From the NCBI GenBank assembly GCA_045661205.1, contig JAZRFE010000026.1:1-64000 (forward strand): 64,000 bases of DNA, in the 5' to 3' direction. Position 1 is the stretch's first letter. Every line of letters starts with the position of its first letter. Below are positions 34,999 through 42,968 of the stretch, piece after piece. The DNA comes from HGM04593 sp045661205. Its GTDB lineage: Bacteria; Bacteroidota; Bacteroidia; Bacteroidales; Bacteroidaceae. The translations under genes and the position numbers were made by a program. A model generated the notes under the pieces. That model was not told the DNA's origin. It worked only from the letters and a program-made list of their open reading frames with translations, and ran no database searches.

Positions 34999-37968
34999 TT
35001 ACTTTGAAGCCTTCTGCTCTTTCTTTGTAAGAGTAGCGTAAGCCATAGGAGCTGCAACGAAGATTGACGATAATGTACCAAATACAACACCGAGAATCAT
35101 CGCGAAGGAGAAGCTGCGGATGCTGTCACCACCGAGGATGAAGATACAGAGCAACACGATCAATGTACTTACAGAAGTGTTGATTGTACGTGAAAGGGTT
35201 GTATTGATAGAATCGTTGAAGAGTGTAAACTTGTCGCGTTTGGGATAGAGACCGATATACTCGCGGATACGGTCGAACACTACCACCTTGTCGTTGATAG
35301 AGTAACCGATAGCTGTAAGCACAGCACCGATGAATGTCTGGTCAATCTCCAATGACATGGGAAGAATGCCATAGAACAACGAGTAGCAACCGATAATCAT
35401 CAATGTATCGAGTCCCAAAGCAACGATTGAGCCGATGCTGAATGCCACGTTACGGAAACGTACAAGGATGTAGAGGAAGATAGCTACAAGCGCGAAGATT
35501 ACCGACCAAATAGCACCCTTGGTGATGTCCTCGGCGATGCTGGGACCTACCTTCTGAGAGCTGATGATAGAACCACCTGTACGGTTGTCGCGGTCGATGA
35601 ATGTAGCAAGGTCGAGACCTTCGCTCAGGAGTTTACCCTCCATAAACGCGTCGTAGATGAACTTCTCGATTTCAGAATCTACGTTTGTACCGTCCTCTTT
35701 AATACGATAGTTAGTTGTTACACGGATAGTCTTCTTGTCAGTACCGAGAGCGATAGCCTGAACGTTATCCTCGGTGATTTTTGACTTGAGAAGCTCTCTT
35801 ACTGTCTCGGGCTCTACCTCTTTCTCGAACTGAACAACAAAGTTGCGTCCACCTGTGAAGTCGATGCTCTGGCTGAGGCCGCGTAGTGCAAATGAAACAA
35901 CCATTACAAGAGCAAGAATAGCGAAGATAGCGAATGACTTTTTGCGTGCACCCATGAAGTTGTACGCAGTATTAACCATCATCTTCTTAGACAAATTGGT
36001 AACAAATGTAAGGTTGAGCCATTTACCTTTCTCCATGAAGTGCTCGAAGAATATTCTTGTAAGGAACACTGCTGTAAAGAATGAGCAGAGGATACCGATG
36101 ATAAGAGTTGTAGCAAAGCCACGGATGGGGCCTGTACCGAAGTTGAAGAGGATGATACCTGTGATGATAGATGTGAAGTTAGAGTCGAAGATTGCCGAGA
36201 AAGCATTCTTGTAACCACTTGTAAGAGCATCACGTGTCTTCTTTCCTGCACGCAACTCCTCTTTTGTACGCTCATAGATAAGCACGTTAGCATCCACAGC
36301 CATACCCAATGAGAGTACCATACCTGCGATACCCGACAATGTGAGTGCAGCCTGGAAAGATGCAAGCACACCGAGTGTGAAGAAGAAGTTCACCAAAAGT
36401 GCACCGTTGGCAACCGCACCGGGAATCCAACCGTAAATTGCGCACATATATATCATAAGGAGTACAAATGCCACGATGAATGACATCATACCCTGGTTGA
36501 TAGACTCCTGACCGAGTGAGGGACCTACGATATCCTCCTGAACGATGCGTGCGGGAGCAGGCATCTTACCTGAACGGAGCACGTTAGACAAGTCCTTTGT
36601 CTGCTCGATGGTGAAGTTACCTGTAATCTCGGAACGTCCGCCGGTAATTTCGCTGCTTACGTTGGGAGCGCTGTATACACAACCGTCAAGAACAATGGCA
36701 ACTGCGCGACCGATGTTGTTCTTTGTGAGCTGAGCCCAACGACGTGAACCCTCGGTGTTCATAGACATTGTTACGCAAGGACGGCCATTCTGATCGTATG
36801 TGTCGGCAGCCGAAACAACCACGTCACCTTCGAGGGGTGCGCGACCGTTACGCTGTGTGCACTTGATAGCATAAAGCTCGTAGAAGAGGTTTGTTGTCTC
36901 GGCATCTACTGCACGAACACCCCAGTAGAGGCGAAGCTCGCGGGGAAGGATTTTCTTAACCTCGGGGTTAGCAAAGAAAGCATTGATAGCTGCTGTGTCT
37001 TTGTAGTGAGCGTAACCAATCAATGCGCTGTTTGAGTTTACAATCTGGAGAGTTGCAAGGGGGTGAAGTTTTTTGTACTCTTCGGCATTTGTCTGAGCAG
37101 CAGCATCTGTTGCTGTCTCGCCCTCGAGAGCTGCTGCAACATCGTCTGTTGAAGCCTCTTTCTGCTCCTCGGTAGCTGCTACAACTGTTGTATCAGCCTC
37201 AACTGCGGGAGTTGCAATGGCAGCATACTTGGCATCGGCAGTCTGGAGGAAGGGAATTACCTCTGAAGAGTTGTATGTCTCCCAGAACTCGAGGTTTGCA
37301 GAACCCTGCAAAAGTTTACGTACACGCTCGGGCTCTTTAACACCGGGAAGCTCAATCATGATGCGACCCATTGAACCCTCGAGTGCCTGAATATTAGGCT
37401 GAACAACGCCAAAACGGTCGATACGTGTACGAAGCACGTTGAACGAGTTGTCGATAGCTGCCTGAACCTCTTCGCGGATAACCTTCTCAACATCGGCATC
37501 GGTTGAGCGTGTGGTCACCTTGTCTTTCAACTGCTGTGTAGCGAAAAGTGTTGCAAGCGATGCGTCGGGAGCAAGTGTCTTGTATTCCTCGATGAAAAGA
37601 GAAATAAAGTCGGAGTTACTTGCCAGCGAACGCTGTTTTGCGTTAGCAATAGCCTGATTGAATGCTGCATCTTCTTTGTGATCAGCCAATACTTTCACAA
37701 CATCGGGAACAGAAACTTCCATAATGACGTTCATACCGCCTTTAAGGTCAAGTCCCAAACCGATTTCCATGTCACGGCTCTGCTTCAATGTGTAAATTCC
37801 AAGCCAAACTTTCTCGTTGAGCATAGAATCCATGTAATGTTGTTCTCCCTGAGGGTCTTCTGCAGCCTTACCCATGTGGTAACTGGTTACAAAAGAGAAC
37901 GAGAGATAGAACATGCACACCAATGTAAGCAGGAGCGCAAATACCTTTACAAATCCTTTGTTTTGCAT
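34999..37968 (-). CDS. secDF: Fused protein translocase subunit SecDF
   Basis: A 989-residue fused SecD-SecF, the proton-driven accessory of the Sec translocon that pulls proteins across the inner membrane. The start at ATG 37968 (MQNKGFVKVFALLLTLVCM) is preferred over a Met 18 residues earlier, which adds a polar stretch upstream of the first helix. The SecD part has a first TM helix, the LDLKGGMNVIMEVS segment, a long periplasmic domain (about 80-470) with a Thr/Ala-rich insert, and TM helices 2-6. The SecF half (from about 660) has FTGGRNFVVQFE and a second six-helix bundle with FDRIREY. Fusion is usual in Bacteroidota. Confidence 0.95.
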   Translation of the reverse strand: MQNKGFVKVFALLLTLVCMFYLSFSFVTSYHMGKAAEDPQGEQHYMDSMLNEKVWLGIYTLKQSRDMEIGLGLDLKGGMNVIMEVSVPDVVKVLADHKEDAAFNQAIANAKQRSLASNSDFISLFIEEYKTLAPDASLATLFATQQLKDKVTTRSTDADVEKVIREEVQAAIDNSFNVLRTRIDRFGVVQPNIQALEGSMGRIMIELPGVKEPERVRKLLQGSANLEFWETYNSSEVIPFLQTADAKYAAIATPAVEADTTVVAATEEQKEASTDDVAAALEGETATDAAAQTNAEEYKKLHPLATLQIVNSNSALIGYAHYKDTAAINAFFANPEVKKILPRELRLYWGVRAVDAETTNLFYELYAIKCTQRNGRAPLEGDVVVSAADTYDQNGRPCVTMSMNTEGSRRWAQLTKNNIGRAVAIVLDGCVYSAPNVSSEITGGRSEITGNFTIEQTKDLSNVLRSGKMPAPARIVQEDIVGPSLGQESINQGMMSFIVAFVLLMIYMCAIYGWIPGAVANGALLVNFFFTLGVLASFQAALTLSGIAGMVLSLGMAVDANVLIYERTKEELRAGKKTRDALTSGYKNAFSAIFDSNFTSIITGIILFNFGTGPIRGFATTLIIGILCSFFTAVFLTRIFFEHFMEKGKWLNLTFVTNLSKKMMVNTAYNFMGARKKSFAIFAILALVMVVSFALRGLSQSIDFTGGRNFVVQFEKEVEPETVRELLKSKITEDNVQAIALGTDKKTIRVTTNYRIKEDGTNVDSEIEKFIYDAFMEGKLLSEGLDLATFIDRDNRTGGSIISSQKVGPSIAEDITKGAIWSVIFALVAIFLYILVRFRNVAFSIGSIVALGLDTLMIIGCYSLFYGILPMSLEIDQTFIGAVLTAIGYSINDKVVVFDRIREYIGLYPKRDKFTLFNDSINTTLSRTINTSVSTLIVLLCIFILGGDSIRSFSFAMILGVVFGTLSSIFVAAPMAYATLTKKEQKASK

Positions 37969-38019
37969 TTTTATTAAAAATTTATTATTATTTTTTATTA
38001 CTTTTCCCTTTAAAGTTTG

Positions 38020-38027
38020 CAAATATA
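38020..38027 (-). promoter_or_regulatory. secDF: -7 box of secDF
   Basis: Minus-strand TATATTTG, 52 bp before the chosen start codon. Its position between the two candidate start codons supports the downstream start. No good -33 box. Confidence 0.55.
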
Positions 38028-38100
38028 GTTCATTTTTCCAAAACTTAAGAGCAGATTATGAATTTTATTTAGCTTTACATGCAAATTCTTTAAAAATTAA

Positions 38101-38138
38101 ACCTTTGAATGTGTTTGGCTTCAAAAACATTCAAAGGT
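38101..38138 (-). terminator. Terminator after the rhomboid pair
   Basis: A 12-bp perfect stem (ACCTTTGAATGT / ACATTCAAAGGT) with a 14-nt loop, 18 bp past the rhomboid stop. It separates the pair from secDF on the same strand. Confidence 0.7.
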
Positions 38139-38156
38139 GATAGGCTTGGAATGACG

Positions 38157-39059
38157 CTACTGTTTCGAGGCATCGAAGAGGCGTTTTTTCTCCTCTTCGG
38201 TGAGCGACGAGTAACCGTTTTTTTTCAGTTTTTCGAGTATGCGGTCGATGTCGGCATTCTGCTCTTTCTTTTGTGCGTTGTAGTCGTAGTCGTCGGAACG
38301 TTTCCCCTTGAAAATGCGCATTTTAGGTTTGCCCGAAAATTTAAACCCACCTTTACCGAAGTTTGCAAAAAAATCAACCACCTTGTTGATGTAGAGGGTG
38401 AGGTCGCGACCTTTGTTCAGATAGTAGGAAAAAGCCCAACCGGCAAAGGCACCGCCTAGATGGGCAAAAGAGCCACCGGCATTGTCGGATGTCACCAGCA
38501 ACAAGGATATCAGCACCATACCCACTGCAAGCGTTGAGAGTTTCACCTCGCCTATGAGCAGGAGGTTCAGTTTGTGGTCGGGCACACGCACTGCCGAGGC
38601 CACAACAACGGCGAGCACTGCCGCCGAAGCACCTACAAGATGGGCCACAGCATTCATGGAGGTAAACATGGGGAAGATATTGTAGGCCAGCATAAAAAAG
38701 AGACCTCCGACGATACCTCCAAACAGATAGAGTCCCACAAAGTGGCGGGTGGAGAAGAACGACAGGAATATCTTTCCGAACCAATAGAGCATGAGCATGT
38801 TCCACAGAATGTGCGTCAGGCCACCATGCAGAAACATATATGTCACCAACGACCAGGGCTGCTTAATGTAGCTCATGGGTGCCGATGGCAGTTCGAGCCA
38901 TGTTTTCAGAAAATAGGAGGGAGAGGTGAAATTGAAGAGTGTTGCCACCACATCGAACAGGGCAAACACTATAAACACACCCACATTTATATATATGAAA
39001 CGACCGACAATGTTTTCGGCCAAATAGCGTTTTTTCAAATCAGAAATTATACGGACCAT
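38157..39059 (-). CDS. Rhomboid family intramembrane serine protease (second of a pair)
   Basis: A 300-residue membrane protein with six predicted helices. The catalytic dyad is seen as Ser145 in LVGASAAV and His200 in FAHLGG, plus the LTHILWNMLML HxxxN-type motif in TM2. The soluble C-terminal tail (from about 225) is charged and ends in a DASKQ segment. Rhomboids cleave membrane proteins inside the bilayer; substrates here are unknown. Its 5' end overlaps the preceding rhomboid gene by 20 bp. Confidence 0.92.
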   Translation of the reverse strand: MVRIISDLKKRYLAENIVGRFIYINVGVFIVFALFDVVATLFNFTSPSYFLKTWLELPSAPMSYIKQPWSLVTYMFLHGGLTHILWNMLMLYWFGKIFLSFFSTRHFVGLYLFGGIVGGLFFMLAYNIFPMFTSMNAVAHLVGASAAVLAVVVASAVRVPDHKLNLLLIGEVKLSTLAVGMVLISLLLVTSDNAGGSFAHLGGAFAGWAFSYYLNKGRDLTLYINKVVDFFANFGKGGFKFSGKPKMRIFKGKRSDDYDYNAQKKEQNADIDRILEKLKKNGYSSLTEEEKKRLFDASKQ

Positions 39060-39726
39060 CTATTTTACCTTTTTTACGCCAATAAAGAATCATTACCAAA
39101 CCAAAAATCATTCCTCCCAGGTGGGCAAAGTGTGCAACATTGTCGCCTACATTGTTACTAAGTCCTGTAACAAGTTCCAATGCGCCGAATATCATTACGA
39201 AATATTTTGCCTTTATAGGGAAGGGGAAAGGAATCATGAAGAGACGCTCGTTGGGGAAGGTCATGGCAAAAGCAAGCAGAATGCCATAGACTGCGCCCGA
39301 GGCACCCACCGTTGTCCACATGTTGAGGTACTCAATCATGGGAACAATGACTCCCTGACCCATATTCACCTGAGTGTATTGTGCAAGGTTCACCGAAAAA
39401 TAGATGTACTGCACAGCCTCTTGCACAAGACCGGCCCCGATGCCTGTCGCGAGGTAGAAAAGCAAAAATCGCGAAGAGCCCCACACGCGTTCGAGTATGC
39501 TGCCGAACATCCACACCGCATACATATTAAAAAGAATATGTGTGAAACTACCATGCATAAACATATATGTCACCAACTGATAGGGGTTGAAGTCGGGTGC
39601 AAGGAAAAGATGCAGACCCAACAAATTGTTAAGGTCGATGCCCGACCTCTCGAATGCCAACAATGCCAAAAACATCAACACATTGATGGCTATAAGATTT
39701 TTAGTTACTACCGGAATCTCTCTCAT
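39040..39726 (-). CDS. Rhomboid family intramembrane serine protease (first of a pair)
   Basis: A 228-residue rhomboid with Ser143 in TVGASGAVYG and His202 in FAHLGG, and the FTHILFNMYA segment of TM2. It lacks the long soluble tail of its partner. It is the first gene of a two-gene overlapping unit, with a -7 box 22-29 bp upstream. Both copies keep the full catalytic dyad, so a shared or sequential role is possible. Confidence 0.93.
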   Translation of the reverse strand: MREIPVVTKNLIAINVLMFLALLAFERSGIDLNNLLGLHLFLAPDFNPYQLVTYMFMHGSFTHILFNMYAVWMFGSILERVWGSSRFLLFYLATGIGAGLVQEAVQYIYFSVNLAQYTQVNMGQGVIVPMIEYLNMWTTVGASGAVYGILLAFAMTFPNERLFMIPFPFPIKAKYFVMIFGALELVTGLSNNVGDNVAHFAHLGGMIFGLVMILYWRKKGKIDGPYNF

Positions 39727-39747
39727 AAAAATTCATTAAAGACCGCG

Positions 39748-39755
39748 CAAAGGTA
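39748..39755 (-). promoter_or_regulatory. -7 box of the rhomboid pair
   Basis: Minus-strand TACCTTTG, exact consensus, 22 bp before the start. -33 weak. Confidence 0.55.
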
Positions 39756-39836
39756 GCCAAAATCCATTGCAATACCTTTATACAGGGGCTCTATTTATCA
39801 GTTTTTCTAAAAAAAACACATTTTTTTCATCTTTTA

Positions 39837-39868
39837 TTTGTTTTGTGTTGTTCTCTATAATATATTTG
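39837..39868 (+). promoter_or_regulatory. Promoter of the HU gene
   Basis: TTTG at 39837-39840, a 20-bp spacer and TATATTTG at 39861-39868: a full match to the Bacteroidota promoter, 42 bp before the start codon. Confidence 0.75.
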
Positions 39869-39910
39869 CGCTCACAATATTTCATACAACTACCATAAAA
39901 ACATTGAATT

Positions 39911-40183
39911 ATGAACAAAACAGAACTTGTAAACGCTATCGCCGAAAAAGCTGAAATCAGCAAGGCTGATGCAAAAAAAGCAGTAGATGCTTTCGTAAGC
40001 ACAGTGACAGATGCTCTCAAAGAGGGTGATAAAATTGCTCTTGTAGGCTTCGGTACATTCTCAGTTTCACAGAAAGCTGCTCGTAAGGGTGTTAACCCCG
40101 CGACAGGTGCAACTATTGAGATTGCTGCAAAGAACGTGGCTAAATTCAAGCCCGGTGCAGAGCTTGCCGATGCTGTAAAATAA
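39911..40183 (+). CDS. HU family DNA-binding protein
   Basis: A 90-residue nucleoid protein. Typical HU features: MNKTELVNAIAEKAEISKADAKKAVDAF helices, the GFGTFSV turn, the DNA-binding arm (KAARKGVNPATGATIEIAAKN) and the closing FKPGAELADAVK. It binds and bends DNA without strong sequence preference. Monocistronic, with a clear promoter and a terminator 18 bp past the stop. Confidence 0.97.
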   Translation: MNKTELVNAIAEKAEISKADAKKAVDAFVSTVTDALKEGDKIALVGFGTFSVSQKAARKGVNPATGATIEIAAKNVAKFKPGAELADAVK

Positions 40184-40200
40184 TCATCCCTACAGCAAAT

Positions 40201-40233
40201 AAAGAACGCCGCCTCAAAAAGGTGGCGTTCTTT
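40201..40233 (+). terminator. Intrinsic terminator of the HU gene
   Basis: AAAGAACGCCGCCT pairs with AGGTGGCGTTCTTT (one G-T pair) across a short A-rich loop, followed by a T-rich run. Confidence 0.85.
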
Positions 40234-40315
40234 ATTTTATATAAGCATGAGGCTCTTTACGAAGATTTTCAGAGAAAAAAGAGTCGTTTCCGGACAAAAG
40301 AAGCCACCTTAATAT

Positions 40316-40380
40316 AAGATAGGATTCGCCTTGGGATAAAAAATAAACAAGTTTATTCTCCGCTCGGCTTGCATTATCTT
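40316..40380. repeat. Imperfect inverted repeat, unit 1 of a tandem pair
   Basis: The unit opens with AAGATAG and closes with a TTATCTT complement, around a small central palindrome (AATAAACAAGTTTATT). It is similar in layout and outer sequence (CGCTCGGCTTGCATTATCTT) to unit 2, which begins 6 bp later. The 40184-40517 gap holds only the HU terminator, this pair and the argS promoter. Confidence 0.75.
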
Positions 40381-40385
40381 TAAAT

Positions 40386-40455
40386 AAGATAGGCGGCACC
40401 TCGGCAATAAAAAAAAGCGAGCTTTTTTTGTATTGCGCTCGGCTTGCACTATCTT
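40386..40455. repeat. Imperfect inverted repeat, unit 2, carrying the argS promoter
   Basis: A 70-bp unit from AAGATAG to CTATCTT whose two arms (GCGGCACCTCGGCAATA... and the ...TATTGCGCTCGGCTTGC arm) match each other as an imperfect inverted repeat, centred on AAAAAAGCGAGCTTTTTT. The right end supplies TATCTTTG, the -7 box of argS. Confidence 0.8.
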
Positions 40456-40457
40456 TG
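40427..40457 (+). promoter_or_regulatory. argS: argS operon promoter inside the inverted repeat
   Basis: TTTG at 40427-40430, 19-bp spacer, TATCTTTG at 40450-40457: a full consensus match 60 bp before the argS start. Confidence 0.75.
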
Positions 40458-40517
40458 CAGTTGGGTTGCAAAAAGCATACGCAACCGACAATAAAGAAAA
40501 ACAAAACACATTATAAT

Positions 40518-42311
40518 ATGAACTTAGAAAGTATACTCATTGAGAGCATTGCCGACGCAATAAACGCGCTTTACGGTCAGCAGGTTACAGCAGAGAAAAT
40601 CCAGTTGCAAAAGACACGCAAGGAGTTCGAAGGAGATTTTACACTTGTAGTATTCCCCTTCCTGGCTCTCTCGCGCAAGAAACCCGAGGAGACAGCTGCC
40701 GAAATTGGAGATTATCTGACAAAGAACCAGCCTTTGATTGCATCGTACAACGTAATCAAGGGATTCCTTAACGTAAACATTGACTCGAACTATTGGATAG
40801 AGCTGTTGCAGAAGATTGAGACAACAGAGAAATGGGGTATAACTCCCGTTACCGAAAACTCTCCGCTGGTGATGGTGGAGTACTCTTCGCCCAACACCAA
40901 CAAGCCCCTGCACTTGGGACACATCCGCAACAACCTTTTGGGTTATGCACTCTCCAACATCATCGAGGCAAACGGTAACCGCGTAGTTAAGACTAACATT
41001 GTGAACGACCGAGGCATACACATCTGTAAATCGATGCTTGCATGGCAGAAGTGGGGCAACGGCGAGACTCCCGCGAGCAGTGGCAAGAAGGGCGACCACC
41101 TTATCGGCGACTACTACGTGGCATTCGACAAGCACTACAAGGCCGAGATTAGCGAGGCTATGGAGAAGGGCATGTCGAAAGAGGAGGCCGAGGCTTCATC
41201 GCCTCTGATGGCAGAGGCTCGCGAAATGCTCGTGAAATGGGAGCAGGGCGACGAAGAGGTGCGCAACCTGTGGAAGATGATGAACGGCTGGGTGTACGAG
41301 GGTTTCGACGAGACCTACCGCATGCTAGGCGTGAACTTCGACAAGATATATTATGAATCGGATACCTACCTCGTGGGTAAAGAGACTGTTCTCGGCGGAT
41401 TGGAGAAGGGCATATTCTACCGTCGCGAGGATGAGTCGGTGTGGGCCGACCTCACAAACGAGGGGCTCGACGAGAAACTGTTGCTGCGTAGCGACGGCAC
41501 ATCGGTGTACATGACACAGGATATAGGTACTGCACAGCTCCGCTTCCGCGACTTCCCCATCGACAAGATGGTGTACGTGGTGGGTAACGAGCAGAACTAC
41601 CACTTCCAGGTGTTGTCGCTGTTGCTCGACAAACTGGGATTCTCATGGGGTAAAGGACTTGTGCACTTCTCTTACGGAATGGTGGAGCTTCCCGAGGGTA
41701 AGATGAAGAGCCGCGAAGGTACAGTTGTAGACGCTGACGACCTGATGCAGGAGATGTTCGACACAGCACGCGAGACATCGGCCGAGCTTGGCGGCAAGCT
41801 GAACGACCTGACACCCGAAGAGGCCGAGAACACAATACGCACCATTGGATTGGGAGCACTGAAATACTTCATGCTGAAGGTGGATGCTCGCAAGAACATG
41901 CTTTTCAACCCCAAAGAGTCCATCGACTTCAACGGAAACACAGGCCCCTTCATACAGTACACTTACGCACGCACACGCTCTATCGAGCGCAAGGCTGCCG
42001 AGAGTGGCATCAACATTGCCGAAGCTGCGGCACCCGCAACCATCAGTGCCAAAGAGCGTTCAATCATACGCATGCTTTATGACTTCCCCGCAGTGGTACG
42101 TCAGGCAGGAACAGACTACTCTCCCTCGGGCATTGCCAACTATGCCTACGAGCTTGCCAAAGAGTACAACCAGTTCTACCACGACTTCAGCATCTTGCGC
42201 GAGGAGGATACCACAATCAAGGCTTTCCGCATACTGCTGACACGCAACGTAGGAAAGGTTATCAAGACCGCTATGAACCTTTTGGGAATTGATGTTCCCG
42301 AGAGAATGTAA
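40518..42311 (+). CDS. argS: Arginyl-tRNA synthetase
   Basis: A 597-residue class I aminoacyl-tRNA synthetase charging tRNA-Arg. The start is ATG 40518 (MNLESILIESI); an upstream in-frame ATG at 40428 would lie in the promoter repeat and is rejected. Signatures are EYSSPNTNKPLHLGHIRNN (HIGH equivalent HLGH), GKMKSREGTVV (KMSKS equivalent), and the C-terminal DALR anticodon-binding part ending EFNL-like LLGIDVPERM. It begins a tight five-gene run; the RNase H gene starts 3 bp after its stop. Confidence 0.96.
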   Translation: MNLESILIESIADAINALYGQQVTAEKIQLQKTRKEFEGDFTLVVFPFLALSRKKPEETAAEIGDYLTKNQPLIASYNVIKGFLNVNIDSNYWIELLQKIETTEKWGITPVTENSPLVMVEYSSPNTNKPLHLGHIRNNLLGYALSNIIEANGNRVVKTNIVNDRGIHICKSMLAWQKWGNGETPASSGKKGDHLIGDYYVAFDKHYKAEISEAMEKGMSKEEAEASSPLMAEAREMLVKWEQGDEEVRNLWKMMNGWVYEGFDETYRMLGVNFDKIYYESDTYLVGKETVLGGLEKGIFYRREDESVWADLTNEGLDEKLLLRSDGTSVYMTQDIGTAQLRFRDFPIDKMVYVVGNEQNYHFQVLSLLLDKLGFSWGKGLVHFSYGMVELPEGKMKSREGTVVDADDLMQEMFDTARETSAELGGKLNDLTPEEAENTIRTIGLGALKYFMLKVDARKNMLFNPKESIDFNGNTGPFIQYTYARTRSIERKAAESGINIAEAAAPATISAKERSIIRMLYDFPAVVRQAGTDYSPSGIANYAYELAKEYNQFYHDFSILREEDTTIKAFRILLTRNVGKVIKTAMNLLGIDVPERM

Positions 42312-42314
42312 TAT

Positions 42315-42935
42315 ATGGGCAAAAAACGCTATTATGTTGTCTGGAAAGGACTCGCTCCCGGTGTCTACGACACTTGGGACGAGTGCCAGGCGCAGATAAA
42401 CGGAGTGAAGCAGGCGCTCTATAAATCTTTCGCCACGCTTGACGAGGCTCAGCATGCCTATTCGGAATCGCCTTATAAATATATCTATGGCGAGAAAAAG
42501 GAGGAAAAAGCGGCAACTGCAATACCAACGACAGTCCACCGCAATGCCATCGCCGTAGATGCCGCATGCAGTGGCAACCCCGGAATGATGGAATATAGAG
42601 GTGTATACCTTGCCACCGGCGAAGAGATATTTCACTTCGGCCCCATCATGGGCACCAACAACATTGGCGAATTTCTTGCCATAGTGCATGGGTTGGCACT
42701 ACTCGAAAAACAGAACAGCCCTATACCCATATACTCGGACAGCCGCAATGCCCTGCTGTGGATAAAGCAAAAAAAGTGCAAGACCAAACTTGAACAGAGC
42801 AACGCGACAAGCGAGGTTTTTGACATGATAGAGCGAGCCGAAAAGTGGTTGCACACCCATACATACAAAAACCAACTGATAAAATGGGAGACCGCAGAGT
42901 GGGGCGAGATTCCCGCCGACTTCGGACGAAAATAA
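42315..42935 (+). CDS. rnhA: Ribonuclease HI with N-terminal viroplasmin-type RNA:DNA-binding domain
   Basis: A 206-residue protein. The N-terminal HBD/viroplasmin domain is seen at residues 1-55 (KRYYVVWKGLAPGVYDTWDECQAQ style). The RNase H core keeps the four acidic catalytic residues: Asp in IAVDAACSGNPG, Glu in GEFLAI, Asp in YSDSRNAL and Asp in IPADFGRK. It degrades RNA in RNA:DNA hybrids such as primers and R-loops. Translational closeness to argS (3-bp gap) indicates co-transcription. Confidence 0.94.
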   Translation: MGKKRYYVVWKGLAPGVYDTWDECQAQINGVKQALYKSFATLDEAQHAYSESPYKYIYGEKKEEKAATAIPTTVHRNAIAVDAACSGNPGMMEYRGVYLATGEEIFHFGPIMGTNNIGEFLAIVHGLALLEKQNSPIPIYSDSRNALLWIKQKKCKTKLEQSNATSEVFDMIERAEKWLHTHTYKNQLIKWETAEWGEIPADFGRK

Positions 42936-42968
42936 CACACACTCAGCCAATAGAAAATATCTTATACA

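Noticed and set aside
40316..40455. CRISPR-like array
   Set aside because: Only two units, each an imperfect inverted repeat without equal spacers, and no cas genes nearby; a promoter-bearing repeat fits better.
40232..40504. 90-codon minus-strand frame before argS
   Set aside because: It spans the HU terminator tail and both inverted repeats; the apparent peptide repeats simply follow the DNA repeats.
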